A stretch of DNA of 64,000 bases from Psychroserpens luteus (GCF_015319355.1 NZ_JADILU010000001.1:62001-126000), one strand, 5' to 3'; positions 9,901 to 18,148 are shown, numbered from the stretch's first letter. Notes: generated by a model from the letters alone, not told the origin. Translations and numbers: made by a program.

Positions 9901-10490
9901 AGAAGCCTAAGGAAGGTGAGAATGGTGAAAGTGGGGAAGGAAAAGAAGGTGAAAAAGAAGGCGAAGATGGAAAACCTAAAGGCGGTAAAGATGGCAAGAG
10001 CGGAAAAGATGGTGAGAAAAAAGGCGAAGGTGAAGGAAAAGGTGGAGAAGGTGAGGGAGAAGGCGATAGTGAATTTCAAAATGGAGAATTGTATCAGATT
10101 TACCAAAAACAACAACAACTACGTCAGGCTTTAGAAAAACGCTTAGAAAAAGATGGTATCAAAGGAGGTCCTGGCGGACAATTATTAAAAGACATGGAGG
10201 AGATTGAATTAGATCTCATTAATAAAGGATTTACAAATCAAACGCTTCAAAAAATGATGGAATTACAACATCAACTTCTGAAATTGGAAAATGCCACATT
10301 TATGCAAGGACAAGATAATAAGCGTAAATCTGAAACAAATAATAAGACTTACGATAATACGGTTCCTAACCAAATCCCAAAAGCTAAAGAATATTTTAAT
10401 ACTACTGAAATTTTAAACCGCCAAGCATTACCTTTGCAGCAAGTTTATAAAAAGAAAGTTCAAGAGTATTTTAAGAAAGTCAATGATTAG
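6987..10490 (+). CDS. DUF4175 family large membrane protein with coiled coil
   Basis: 1167 residues. Two N-terminal membrane segments (about 26-48 and 55-80) and a third near 156-172 precede a periplasmic-type region. A very long, charged coiled coil (about 485-850) is rich in Lys, Glu and Gln. A low-complexity Gly/Lys/Glu tract follows (about 975-1050), and the protein ends with a conserved helical tail (FNTTEILNRQALPLQQVYKK). This matches the Bacteroidota DUF4175 family, found upstream of ybeY as here. Function unknown; the architecture suggests a membrane-anchored envelope scaffold. Its end overlaps ybeY by 8 bases, implying translational coupling. Confidence 0.85.
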   Translation: MAGNFKNIQGKLEQFIKRYYTNELLKGAILFFAIGLLYLIGTLLIEYFLWLSPMARTILFWVFIAVEISLFAKFILFPIAKLFKLQKGIDYKEASQIIGNHFPEVNDKLLNVLQLNQDSSQSELLEASIEQKSAELNPIPFKLAVNFNKNTKYLKYAAIPIAILLLSFVTGKINWFSDSYERVVNYNTAYEPPAPFQFFVVNENLKAIENKDFKVTVNTAGEIIPENTQIHFNGQSFFMQQTAPGQFEYVFAQPKEGLSFSLSANDVLSKNYTLDIIKVPTLVNFEMVLDYPAYTKKTDEVLKSTGNSTIPEGTNVTWKVNTKSTEEVVFYSKDTVAFEPISEGKFEASKRIYNNTDYSISTSNKELKDYENLAFSINVIKDNYPEMNVKMEKDSLDNQTLYFLGQVSDDYGLSKLQMVYYPSKNPENKSYEVMNVSKSNFDEFVSAFPNQLNLEEGVDYELYFQVFDNDVLHKYKSSKSSVFSYRKLTKDEEEQKQLNEQNETIKDISKTFDKLKDQDKELKEISKTQKEKEELNFNDKKKFENFIKRQKAQEQLMKTFNKKLKENIEEFQNEDKEKDKFKEDLQKRLEENEEQLKKDEKLLDELEKMKDKINKEEFTQKLEELAKQNKNKEKSLKQLLELTKRFYVAKKAEKLMKDLENLAEEQEKLSEENKEKNTKEEQEKLNEKFEDFQKQMEDLEKENKELKKPMDLPKDKPTEESIKQDQKEATEALEEQKEQDKQEEAEPQDPQEKKEEQEKPEGEPQESPEGPQQKAKKKQKQAAKKMKEMTQQMAQAMSMGGGEQMQEDIDVLRQILDNLVLFSFDQENLMNDFKSIEVNHNEYGKFLRKQNDLREHFEHIDDSLFSLSLRQPAISERVNSQITDVFYNIDKTLGQLSENQLYQGVSSQQYTITATNELASFLSDVLDNMNQEMNPSMGQGQGQGEQLPDIIMSQEELNKKMEEGMKKGEKGKKPKEGENGESGEGKEGEKEGEDGKPKGGKDGKSGKDGEKKGEGEGKGGEGEGEGDSEFQNGELYQIYQKQQQLRQALEKRLEKDGIKGGPGGQLLKDMEEIELDLINKGFTNQTLQKMMELQHQLLKLENATFMQGQDNKRKSETNNKTYDNTVPNQIPKAKEYFNTTEILNRQALPLQQVYKKKVQEYFKKVND

Positions 10491-10893
10491 TTTTAACTAC
10501 GAAACCAATTTTAAATTGGATGATGAAACAAAAGTTTCTGAATGGATATCCAATACCATTTCAAATGAAAAATGTAATGAAGGAGAAATCAATTACATCT
10601 TTTGTGATGATGATTATTTGCATCAATTGAATGTTCAATTTCTAGAACATGATACCTTAACAGACATTATTAGTTTTGATTATTCCATCGGAAAAGAGCT
10701 ACATGGAGATATTTATGTTTCTATTGAAAGAGTTGCTGATAACGCTAAAGATTTCAAGGTAGATGTTTCCGAAGAATTGAAACGTGTTATTATTCATGGT
10801 GTACTTCATTATTGTGGATATAAAGATAAAACAGATGATGATGCTAAACTTATGAGAGAGAAGGAAGATTACTATCTAAATGCTCTTAATTAG
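10483..10893 (+). CDS. ybeY: Endoribonuclease YbeY (rRNA maturation factor)
   Basis: 136 residues. YbeY is a zinc-dependent endoribonuclease that matures 16S rRNA and helps 70S ribosome quality control. The catalytic block HGVLHYCGYKD is at 105-115, with the first two zinc histidines at 105 and 109. The third His of the classical HGxLHLxGYDH motif is replaced, the sequence here being GYKDKT; as far as I recall this is common in Bacteroidota YbeY proteins, so it is probably a family variant and not a defect. The conserved DTLTDIISFDY segment (57-67) is present. It overlaps the upstream DUF4175 gene. Confidence 0.93.
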   Translation: MISFNYETNFKLDDETKVSEWISNTISNEKCNEGEINYIFCDDDYLHQLNVQFLEHDTLTDIISFDYSIGKELHGDIYVSIERVADNAKDFKVDVSEELKRVIIHGVLHYCGYKDKTDDDAKLMREKEDYYLNALN

Positions 10894-10911
10894 TGTATTA
10901 GTATTTCAACG

Positions 10912-10919
10912 TATATTTG
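10912..10919 (+). promoter_or_regulatory. -7 promoter box TATATTTG upstream of mnmG
   Basis: Perfect TAnnTTTG box, 145 bases before the mnmG ATG. If used, it produces a leader of roughly 135-140 bases that contains the parS-like palindrome at 11036-11051. Confidence 0.5.
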
Positions 10920-11035
10920 CAAAAATTCTTGTCGACGCAGGAATCTTATTGTTAGAAAATCACATCAATTTATTTGTGAAATTCGCGATGAAAAGAATTT
11001 AAAAAAATAGATTTCTGCTTTGGTAGAAATTAATA

Positions 11036-11051
11036 TGTTCCACGTGGAACA
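11036..11051. promoter_or_regulatory. parS-like centromere site 1
   Basis: TGTTCCACGTGGAACA is a perfect 16-base palindrome. It matches the widely conserved bacterial ParB-binding parS consensus (TGTTNCACGTGAAACA and its Pseudomonas-type GGAAC variant). It lies 12 bases before the mnmG start codon and could also influence mnmG expression. Confidence 0.75.
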
Positions 11052-11063
11052 ATACATAAAATT

Positions 11064-12935
11064 ATGTTCAACGAAGTTTATGATGTTATAGTTGTTGGAG
11101 CAGGTCACGCAGGAAGTGAAGCTGCTGCATCTGCTGCAAACATGGGAAGCAAAACATTGCTAATTACCATGAATTTACAAAACATTGCTCAAATGTCTTG
11201 TAATCCTGCAATGGGTGGAATTGCTAAAGGGCAAATAGTAAGAGAGATTGATGCGCTTGGTGGTTATAGCGGAATTGTAAGTGATACTTCTGCGATTCAA
11301 TTTAAGATGTTGAACAAATCTAAAGGACCTGCAATGTGGAGTCCAAGAGTTCAAAGTGACAGAATGCGCTTTGCAGAAGATTGGAGATTATTACTTGAGC
11401 AGACTAAAAATTTAGATTTCTATCAAGAAATGGTCTCTGGATTATTAGTAGAAAATCATAAAGTGATTGGTGTAAAAACATCATTAGGTTTAGAGATAAA
11501 AGCTAAAACTGTTGTCTTAACAAATGGAACATTTCTCAATGGATTGATCCATATTGGAGATAAAAACTTTGGTGGTGGAAGAGCAGGAGAAAGAGCAGCA
11601 ACAGGAATAACAGAACAACTTATTGATTTAGGTTTTGAGTCTGGTAGAATGAAAACAGGAACACCTCCAAGAGTTGATGGACGCTCTTTAGATTATTCTA
11701 AAATGGAAGAACAGCCTGGAGATGTACAACCTGAAAAGTTCTCATATTTAGAATCTATCAAACCATTAAAAGAACAACGGTCTTGTCATATGACGTATAC
11801 GAGTCCTGAGGTTCATAATTTGCTTCGCGAAGGTTTTGATCGTTCGCCAATGTTTAATGGTAGAATTCAAAGTACTGGTCCTAGATATTGTCCGTCAATA
11901 GAAGATAAAATAAATAGGTTTGCAGATAAGGATAGACATCAATTATTTGTTGAGCCAGAAGGTTGGAATACTTGTGAGGTTTATGTGAATGGATTCTCTA
12001 CATCGTTACCAGAGGATGTTCAATTTAAAGCATTACGATCTGTCGTTGGATTTGAAAAAGTGAAATTTTTTAGACCAGGTTATGCAATAGAGTATGATTA
12101 TTTTCCGCCAACACAATTAAAGCATACACTAGAAACTAAGTTGGTTGATGGTTTGTTTTTTGCTGGTCAAATTAATGGAACCACAGGTTATGAAGAAGCA
12201 GCTTCTCAAGGTTTAATGGCAGGAATAAATGCTGCTCTTAAAGTTCAGGAAAAAGAAGAGTTTATATTAAAACGTAATGAAGCTTACATTGGTGTTTTGG
12301 TTGATGATTTGATAACTAAAGGAACAGAAGAGCCTTATAGAATGTTTACTTCTCGTGCAGAATATAGAACGTTATTACGTCAGGATAATGCAGATTTTAG
12401 ATTAACTCCAAAAGGTTACGATTTAGGTTTAGCTAGCGAAACGCGTTTACGTAGAATGGAAAAGAAGCAATCTCAATCTGATAATTTAATAAACTTTTTT
12501 AGAGATACTAGTGTGAAACCTGAGGATGCTAATCCGGTTTTAGAATCTAAAAATTCGGCTTTGGTTAAGCAATCTGATAAGATGTTTAAGTTGTATTCTC
12601 GACCTAATATTACTTCGGAAGATATGCGACGTTTTGATGTTGTAGAACAATACATCCAAGAACATGATTTAGATAGAGAAGTAATTGAGCAAGCAGAAGT
12701 ACAAATCAAATATTCTGGTTATATAGAAAAGGAAAAGAATAATGCAGATAAGTTGAGTAGGCTAGAGGATGTGAAAATACCATCTAACTTTGATTATACA
12801 AAGTTGAAATCTATGAGTACTGAAGCCATCCAAAAGTTAACTAAAATTCAACCAGTAACGATTTCTCAAGCATCAAGAATTAGTGGAGTTTCTCCTGCGG
12901 ATGTTTCTGTATTGTTGGTTTATATGGGACGCTAG
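11064..12935 (+). CDS. mnmG: tRNA uridine-5-carboxymethylaminomethyl modification enzyme, FAD subunit
   Basis: 623 residues, full length. With MnmE, MnmG installs the carboxymethylaminomethyl group at C5 of wobble uridine 34 in certain tRNAs, using FAD and methylene-tetrahydrofolate. The N-terminal dinucleotide-binding motif GAGHAG (12-17) is followed by the family signature NPAMGGIAKGQIVREIDALGG. The C-terminal GidA-associated helical domain ends in SGVSPADVSVLLVYM. parS-like palindromes sit just upstream and just downstream. mnmG (gidA) is often near the replication origin in bacteria, which fits those sites. Confidence 0.98.
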   Translation: MFNEVYDVIVVGAGHAGSEAAASAANMGSKTLLITMNLQNIAQMSCNPAMGGIAKGQIVREIDALGGYSGIVSDTSAIQFKMLNKSKGPAMWSPRVQSDRMRFAEDWRLLLEQTKNLDFYQEMVSGLLVENHKVIGVKTSLGLEIKAKTVVLTNGTFLNGLIHIGDKNFGGGRAGERAATGITEQLIDLGFESGRMKTGTPPRVDGRSLDYSKMEEQPGDVQPEKFSYLESIKPLKEQRSCHMTYTSPEVHNLLREGFDRSPMFNGRIQSTGPRYCPSIEDKINRFADKDRHQLFVEPEGWNTCEVYVNGFSTSLPEDVQFKALRSVVGFEKVKFFRPGYAIEYDYFPPTQLKHTLETKLVDGLFFAGQINGTTGYEEAASQGLMAGINAALKVQEKEEFILKRNEAYIGVLVDDLITKGTEEPYRMFTSRAEYRTLLRQDNADFRLTPKGYDLGLASETRLRRMEKKQSQSDNLINFFRDTSVKPEDANPVLESKNSALVKQSDKMFKLYSRPNITSEDMRRFDVVEQYIQEHDLDREVIEQAEVQIKYSGYIEKEKNNADKLSRLEDVKIPSNFDYTKLKSMSTEAIQKLTKIQPVTISQASRISGVSPADVSVLLVYMGR

Positions 12936-12988
12936 TTTTATTAGATTCTACTATCTAAATATTACTTGAAATTTAAATAAATATAAAA

Positions 12989-13004
12989 TGTTTCACGTGG
13001 AACA
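12989..13004. promoter_or_regulatory. parS-like centromere site 2
   Basis: TGTTTCACGTGGAACA differs from site 1 by a single base and from the B. subtilis-type consensus TGTTTCACGTGAAACA by one base. It is intergenic, 53 bases after the mnmG stop and 34 bases before the next start. The near-identity of two intergenic copies 1.95 kb apart makes chance unlikely. Confidence 0.75.
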
Positions 13005-13037
13005 TAGTATACATAACACAAAATAAATCTTCTATTT

Positions 13038-13898
13038 GTGATTAACTCAACTGAAAATAAAGCGTATTTAAGTGTCAAAGATCATTCCGTTTCCGGAGAA
13101 GAATTTGAGTTGATTTATAATAAAGAATTTGATTTCCTTGAAACGTACCCTCAACCTTCCGAAGAGAAATTAGGAGATTATTACGAGAGTGAAGATTACA
13201 TCTCTCATACAGATGCCCAACGAAATCTGTTTGAAAAAGTGTATCATTTTATAAAGGGAATTGCACTAAAACGAAAACTGAAACTTATTAATTCTTTTAA
13301 TTCCGAAGAAAAAAAACTCCTAGATGTTGGATGCGGAACAGGTGATTTTTTAAAAGTTGCTAAAGATAATAATTGGACAGTTTCAGGAATTGAGCCAAAC
13401 GAAAATGCGAGAGCAATTGCAAATAAAAAAACAAGTGATTCGGTTTATGACATAGATCACTTATTAAAATTTGAGACTAAGAGTTTTGATGTTATTACGC
13501 TTTGGCATGTACTTGAACATTTACCAAACTTAGAATCTCAGATAGCGGTTTTTGAATCACTCTTAAAACCAAATGGTAGATTAGTGATTGCTGTGCCAAA
13601 TTATAAAAGCTACGATGCTAATTATTATAAAAACTTTTGGGCAGCCTTTGATGTGCCAAGACATTTATGGCATTTTTCTCAAACTTCAATTTCAAGATTA
13701 GTTGCAATAAAAAACATGGAAGTTGTAAAAACTGCTCCTATGATTTTTGATGCGTATTATGTATCGCTACTTTCTGAAAAATATAAAAATGGATCTATGA
13801 ATCCTTTCAAGGCATTTTGGATAGGGTGGAAGTCGAATAGTAAAGCGAAACGCTCTAGCGAGCATTCCTCTATGATTTACATCATTAAAAAGAGCTAA
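13038..13898 (+). CDS. Class I SAM-dependent methyltransferase
   Basis: 286 residues from a GTG start; no ATG lies near the N-terminus, and the region YLSVKDHSVSGEEF at the start is part of the conserved family sequence. Motif I LLDVGCGTGDF is at 94-104, and a post-motif HVLEHLPN is typical of UbiG/methyltransferase-type 11 and 12 enzymes. The substrate cannot be told. It follows mnmG closely, in a gene order I recognise as common in flavobacteria. TCTATTTG immediately before the GTG is a near match to a -7 box but lacks its A. Confidence 0.8.
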   Translation: MINSTENKAYLSVKDHSVSGEEFELIYNKEFDFLETYPQPSEEKLGDYYESEDYISHTDAQRNLFEKVYHFIKGIALKRKLKLINSFNSEEKKLLDVGCGTGDFLKVAKDNNWTVSGIEPNENARAIANKKTSDSVYDIDHLLKFETKSFDVITLWHVLEHLPNLESQIAVFESLLKPNGRLVIAVPNYKSYDANYYKNFWAAFDVPRHLWHFSQTSISRLVAIKNMEVVKTAPMIFDAYYVSLLSEKYKNGSMNPFKAFWIGWKSNSKAKRSSEHSSMIYIIKKS

Positions 13899-14082
13899 AA
13901 CGCATTTTTAAGCGATTTAAGCGACTTTCTCTTATAGATTTAAACAAGTATATTGGATTTAATAGTTATGAATCTCAATACGTATTTAAATGGATCGATA
14001 TTGATTGATTATAATTATATACTTGAGTATTTCTATTAATAATTTTAATAGTTAGTTTTTAATAAAAATTCATCCACTTTAT

Positions 14083-14090
14083 TACATTTG
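14083..14090 (+). promoter_or_regulatory. -7 promoter box TACATTTG for the OmpH-like gene
   Basis: Perfect TAnnTTTG, 24 bases before the ATG at 14115. The in-frame TTG at 14088 is part of this box, which supports the later start. Confidence 0.65.
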
Positions 14091-14114
14091 CAGAAAATAA
14101 ATAAAAAACATAAA

Positions 14115-14636
14115 ATGAAAAAAATATTAGGAGCACTTTCAATAGTACTTGTTTTAGCATCTTGCCAAGAACAGAAAAAAATGGCATTCGTTAATAGAAC
14201 AGATGTGATTAATGACTATCAAGAAAAAATTGATGTTGAGGCTAAATTTAAAGCTAGAGAAGATCGTTTTAATAAAAGATCAGATAGTATCGGTAAAGCG
14301 TTTCAATTAGAATACAGACAATTTGAAGTTGCAGCAGCAAAAATGTCTCCGGCAAAACAACAAGAACAAGGTCAGGCATTCAATCAAAAGAGTCAAATAT
14401 TGCAACAGCAATTGCAATTTGAGCAGCAGCAATTACAACAAGCTTATGCTACAGAAATGGATTCAGTAATGACAACCATGAAAACATTCGTAGAAGATTA
14501 CGGTAAGAAAAACGGTTACAGCTTTATTTTTGGTACAAGTGATGTGACAACTACAGTGATGTATGGTGAAGATGTTAGTAATATCTCTGATGTTGTTTTA
14601 AAAGGACTTAATGATTCTTATAAGAAAGAAGAATAA
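14115..14636 (+). CDS. OmpH/Skp-like periplasmic chaperone, predicted lipoprotein
   Basis: 173 residues from the ATG at 14115. The N-terminus MKKILGALSIVLVLASC gives a lipobox with Cys at 17. The remainder fits the OmpH/Skp family: MAFVNRTDVINDY at the start, a long Gln-rich amphipathic coiled coil (about 40-120) and a C-terminal strand-helix region (YSFIFGTSDV). Skp-type proteins chaperone unfolded outer-membrane proteins through the periplasm. Being lipid-anchored is unusual compared with the soluble E. coli protein. It is followed by a strong terminator, so it is probably a single-gene unit. Confidence 0.8.
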   Translation: MKKILGALSIVLVLASCQEQKKMAFVNRTDVINDYQEKIDVEAKFKAREDRFNKRSDSIGKAFQLEYRQFEVAAAKMSPAKQQEQGQAFNQKSQILQQQLQFEQQQLQQAYATEMDSVMTTMKTFVEDYGKKNGYSFIFGTSDVTTTVMYGEDVSNISDVVLKGLNDSYKKEE

Positions 14637-14660
14637 TCTTTATATCTCATAAAATTTAAA

Positions 14661-14690
14661 AAGCCGACTTATTTTAGTCGGCTTTTTTAT
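14661..14690 (+). terminator. Intrinsic terminator after the OmpH-like gene
   Basis: Stem AAGCCGACT (14661-14669) / AGTCGGCTT (14676-14684) with a 6-base loop, followed by a T run. It begins 25 bases after the stop codon. Confidence 0.9.
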
Positions 14691-14791
14691 GCAATAAAAC
14701 CAGCTATTTTTATGTTAGCTATTTTATGTCTTAATGAATTGAATACATTCTATTTAGTAAAAATGGGTAAATCACTATGAAACAGTTAAAT

Positions 14792-14818
14792 AAAGTTAAT
14801 TAGAATAATATTAACTTT
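14792..14818. promoter_or_regulatory. Inverted repeat upstream of the TonB receptor gene, possible operator
   Basis: AAAGTTAAT (14792-14800) and ATTAACTTT (14810-14818) form a perfect 9-base inverted repeat with a 9-base spacer. It lies about 80 bases before the receptor ATG in a 210-base gap after the preceding terminator, a reasonable place for a regulator site. The regulator is unknown and chance is possible in AT-rich DNA. Confidence 0.35.
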
Positions 14819-14900
14819 TACTTTAGTTCTTATTTATGTAACAAATTTAACTTAGATGCGTCCTTAAGGCACAATCAAATCACAAAACCAATCAATCAAA

Positions 14901-17276
14901 ATGAAATATCTAATTTTAGGCTTTTGTCTATTATGCAGTTCTTTAATTCAAGCTCAAGAAAAGTACAGTGTTAGAGGTACAATTAAAGATTTTAGTAATG
15001 GAGAAACCTTGCTTGGAGCAACTGTGTTTTTAAAAGGAACCTCAAATGGAGCAGTAACTAATGAGTACGGTTTTTTCTCTTTAACAGCTCCAAAAGGAAG
15101 TTATACTCTAATCATTTCTTATATAGGTTATGAAAGCATCAGTCAAGACATTGAATTAAATGCAGATCAAACCTTAAATTTTGAACTTAAAGAATCTGCG
15201 ACAAGTTTAAACGAAGTCGTTATTGTTGCAGATGAGCCAGAGCAAGTAAGCATTAAGAAACCACAAATGAGTGTTTCTAAACTTAATGCAGGCACAATTA
15301 AGCAAATGCCAGCTGTTCTTGGAGAGGTAGATGTCATAAAGTCCATTCAAATGCTTCCTGGTGTTACTAATAATGGTGAAGGTTCTTCGGGATTTAATGT
15401 AAGAGGAGGAGCTGTAGATCAAAATTTAGTACTTCTAGACGAAGCAATTATTTATAACACTTCACACTTTTTTGGGTTTTTCTCAGTATTTAATGCAGAT
15501 GCCATCAAGGATATTAAGCTTTATAAAGGCGATATTCCTGCAAAGTTTGGAGGACGCGTATCGTCGGTTTTAGATGTCAGGCAAAAAGATGGAAACAATA
15601 AGGATTTTAATATAAATGGAGGTATTGGTTTGATTTCTAGTAGATTAGCTGTTGAAGGACCAATAGTTAAGGAAAAGGGTTCTTTTTTAATTGCTGGAAG
15701 AACATCTTATGCACATTTTATCATGAAAGGTATAGACGAGTTAAAAGATGATAAAATTTCCTTCTACGATTTGAACTTAAAAACCAACTACGAAATCAAT
15801 AAAAACAACAGAGTTTATTTGTCTGGTTACTTCGGAAGAGATGTTTTTAACATCTCAAAAATTCTAAAAAATAATTACGGAAACGCAACAGCAAACCTTC
15901 GATGGAACCACATTTTTAATGATAAATTATTTTCAAACTTATCTTTAATTTATAGTAAATATGACTATCAAATTGTTCTTGATTTTATTGAGTTAGATTG
16001 GATTTCAGACATTAAAAACTACAATATAAAGTACGATTTTAAATATTATTTAAGTGATAAAGTAAAACTCGATTTTGGAGTTAGTGGTATTTCATATAAT
16101 CTCAATCCTGGTGAAGTAAGACCAACCTCAGATTCATCACCAGTTAACTATTTAAAACTAGATGAAAAACGTGCTTTTGAAGGTGGATTATATGTAAGTG
16201 CAGAACATCAAATTACAGACAAGCTTACAGCGCAATATGGTTTAAGATACAGCGCATTTTCTAGATTAGGAGGTCAAAATATGACAAACTATATCAATAA
16301 TCAACCAGTGGTTTATAATAGTCAACTAGGTATCTATGAACGAGGAGAAGAAGCGTCTGAAACCTACTTTGGTAAAAGTGAAAGTATTCAAAACTATGAT
16401 GGTTTTGAACCACGACTAGGATTATCATACCAATTAAATGAGGTGTCTTCAATAAAAGCAAGTTTTACAAAGTCTACTCAATATTTACATTTATTATCTA
16501 ATACGTCATCTGTGACACCTTTAGACGTTTGGACGCCTAGCGGAAAATACATCAAGCCACAGCGTTCAACACAATATGCTATTGGTTACTATAAAAACTT
16601 TAAGGATAATACCTACGCATTAGAGTTAGAAACGTATTACAAAACAATTGATAACAGAATTGATTACATCGACGGGTCAGATTTAATAGGAAATAATAAC
16701 ATTGAAACTGAAATTTTAAACGGAGAAGCCAGAGCATACGGTTTAGAGGTTTTACTTCGGAAAAATAAAGGGAAATTCACAGGTTGGCTAGCTTATACAT
16801 TATCAAAATCTGAACAACGCACATTAGGAGGTCAAGCTGGAGGTCCAGGAATTAATAAAGGAAACTGGTATAACACACCTTATGATAGAACACATGATAT
16901 TTCACTAACAGGAATTTATAAACTCAATGATAAATGGAGTTTAAGTTCTAATCTCGTGTTTCAAACAGGTAGACCAGTAACCTATCCAAATGGGCAATAT
17001 AACTATGAAGGATTTTCTGTAGCAACCTATTCTAGTAGAAACGAAGATCGTTTAGCTGCCTATCACAGATTAGATGTTTCGGCAACATATACACCAAATA
17101 ATAAACCAGACAATAGGTGGAAAGGCGAATGGGTGTTTGGTATTTATAATCTTTATAATAGACAAAATGCAGCTTCAGTAACGTTTACTCAAAATGATCA
17201 AACAGGTTTAAACGAAGCTACAAGACTTTCAATTTTTGGTTTGATTCCATCAGTAACCTATAATTTTAAATTTTAA
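14901..17276 (+). CDS. TonB-dependent receptor with N-terminal carboxypeptidase-regulatory-like domain
   Basis: 791 residues. Signal peptide 1-19 (ends SLIQAQ). Residues ~24-108 form the CarboxypepD_reg-like domain typical of Bacteroidota receptors (VRGTIKDFSNGETLLGATVFLKGT). The plug domain follows (about 120-225, including GEVDVIKSIQMLPGV, GSSGFNVRGGAVDQN and VLDVRQKDG), then a 22-strand-type barrel ending in SVTYNFKF with a terminal Phe. It should import a ligand across the outer membrane using TonB energy. The ligand is unknown. It forms an operon with the DUF4249 lipoprotein four bases downstream, which plays a SusD-like accessory position. Confidence 0.93.
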   Translation: MKYLILGFCLLCSSLIQAQEKYSVRGTIKDFSNGETLLGATVFLKGTSNGAVTNEYGFFSLTAPKGSYTLIISYIGYESISQDIELNADQTLNFELKESATSLNEVVIVADEPEQVSIKKPQMSVSKLNAGTIKQMPAVLGEVDVIKSIQMLPGVTNNGEGSSGFNVRGGAVDQNLVLLDEAIIYNTSHFFGFFSVFNADAIKDIKLYKGDIPAKFGGRVSSVLDVRQKDGNNKDFNINGGIGLISSRLAVEGPIVKEKGSFLIAGRTSYAHFIMKGIDELKDDKISFYDLNLKTNYEINKNNRVYLSGYFGRDVFNISKILKNNYGNATANLRWNHIFNDKLFSNLSLIYSKYDYQIVLDFIELDWISDIKNYNIKYDFKYYLSDKVKLDFGVSGISYNLNPGEVRPTSDSSPVNYLKLDEKRAFEGGLYVSAEHQITDKLTAQYGLRYSAFSRLGGQNMTNYINNQPVVYNSQLGIYERGEEASETYFGKSESIQNYDGFEPRLGLSYQLNEVSSIKASFTKSTQYLHLLSNTSSVTPLDVWTPSGKYIKPQRSTQYAIGYYKNFKDNTYALELETYYKTIDNRIDYIDGSDLIGNNNIETEILNGEARAYGLEVLLRKNKGKFTGWLAYTLSKSEQRTLGGQAGGPGINKGNWYNTPYDRTHDISLTGIYKLNDKWSLSSNLVFQTGRPVTYPNGQYNYEGFSVATYSSRNEDRLAAYHRLDVSATYTPNNKPDNRWKGEWVFGIYNLYNRQNAASVTFTQNDQTGLNEATRLSIFGLIPSVTYNFKF

Positions 17277-17280
17277 TAAC

Positions 17281-18126
17281 ATGAAAACATATATAAAAGG
17301 CATCGCATTAATAATAGGATTTTCATTTGCATCCTGTGAGGATGTTATTGATGTTGATGTTCCAACAGGACAAATCAGACTCGTTATTGAAGCATCTTTA
17401 GATTGGGAAAAAGGGACTTTAGGTAATAATCAAACTATTAAATTAAGTACGTCAACACCTTACTTTGAAACTGAAGTAATTCCTGTAGTGACTGGAGCGT
17501 CTGTGAAAGTTGTCGATATGGATACCAATCAAGAATATGTGTTTATAGACCAAAATGATGGTAGATATACAATTTCAAACTTTGTCCCAATCATAGGTAA
17601 TACCTACAATTTAGAAGTCATTTACGATAACGAAACCTTTACTGCCACAGAAACATTAATCGCTGTTCCAGATTTTAATAGCATTACTCAATCGACAGAA
17701 GGTGGATTTGATGACGAACTGTTAGAAGTCAATGTGTACTTTGATGATCCAGCAGATGAAGACAATTATTACCTTTTTAGCTTTTATGAGCCAGGCGATT
17801 TATTTGCTAATGTAGACAACTTTTCAGATGAGTTTTTAAACGGAAATGAAATTTATAACTTTTTTGAAAAAGAAGATGATGATGATAACGATCAAGCTGC
17901 TTTTCAGCCAGGAGATACAGTAGAAATCTCTTTTTATGGTATTTCAGAACAATTTTATAATTTCTCAAGTATAATAATAGAGCAATACTATGGAGGAGGC
18001 GATCCTTTTTCTTCAACTGCAGCAGAGGCAAGAGGAAATTGTATCAATGAAACCAACAGTGACAATTATGCCTACGGATATTTTAGAGTAACAGAAGTTG
18101 TTAAAGCATCATACACATTTCAATAA
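17281..18126 (+). CDS. DUF4249 family outer-membrane lipoprotein
   Basis: 281 residues. The lipobox ends at Cys19 (MKTYIKGIALIIGFSFASC), and the start of the mature protein, EDVIDVDVPTG, is characteristic of DUF4249. A beta-rich first half (about 30-120) is followed by a region with acidic runs (FEKEDDDDNDQ) and an aromatic C-terminus. DUF4249 genes are regularly placed directly after TonB-dependent receptors, as here with a 4-base gap, suggesting a surface or periplasmic partner for the receptor. Function undetermined. Confidence 0.85.
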   Translation: MKTYIKGIALIIGFSFASCEDVIDVDVPTGQIRLVIEASLDWEKGTLGNNQTIKLSTSTPYFETEVIPVVTGASVKVVDMDTNQEYVFIDQNDGRYTISNFVPIIGNTYNLEVIYDNETFTATETLIAVPDFNSITQSTEGGFDDELLEVNVYFDDPADEDNYYLFSFYEPGDLFANVDNFSDEFLNGNEIYNFFEKEDDDDNDQAAFQPGDTVEISFYGISEQFYNFSSIIIEQYYGGGDPFSSTAAEARGNCINETNSDNYAYGYFRVTEVVKASYTFQ

Positions 18127-18148
18127 ATAAAAAGATATAATGTAGTTG

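Noticed and set aside
9183-10134. Long opposite-strand and shifted-frame ORFs in the DUF4175 coding region
   Set aside because: They are artefacts of the Lys/Glu/Gly-rich repetitive coding sequence; their translations are low-complexity Phe/Leu/Ser or Lys runs.
10483-10893. YbeY as an inactive enzyme because the third zinc His is missing
   Set aside because: As far as I recall, GYKDKT at this place is usual for Bacteroidota YbeY, so it is a lineage variant.
13974-14040. Tiny 23-codon ORF before the OmpH-like gene
   Set aside because: No start signal, very AT-rich, and no protein features; consistent with chance.
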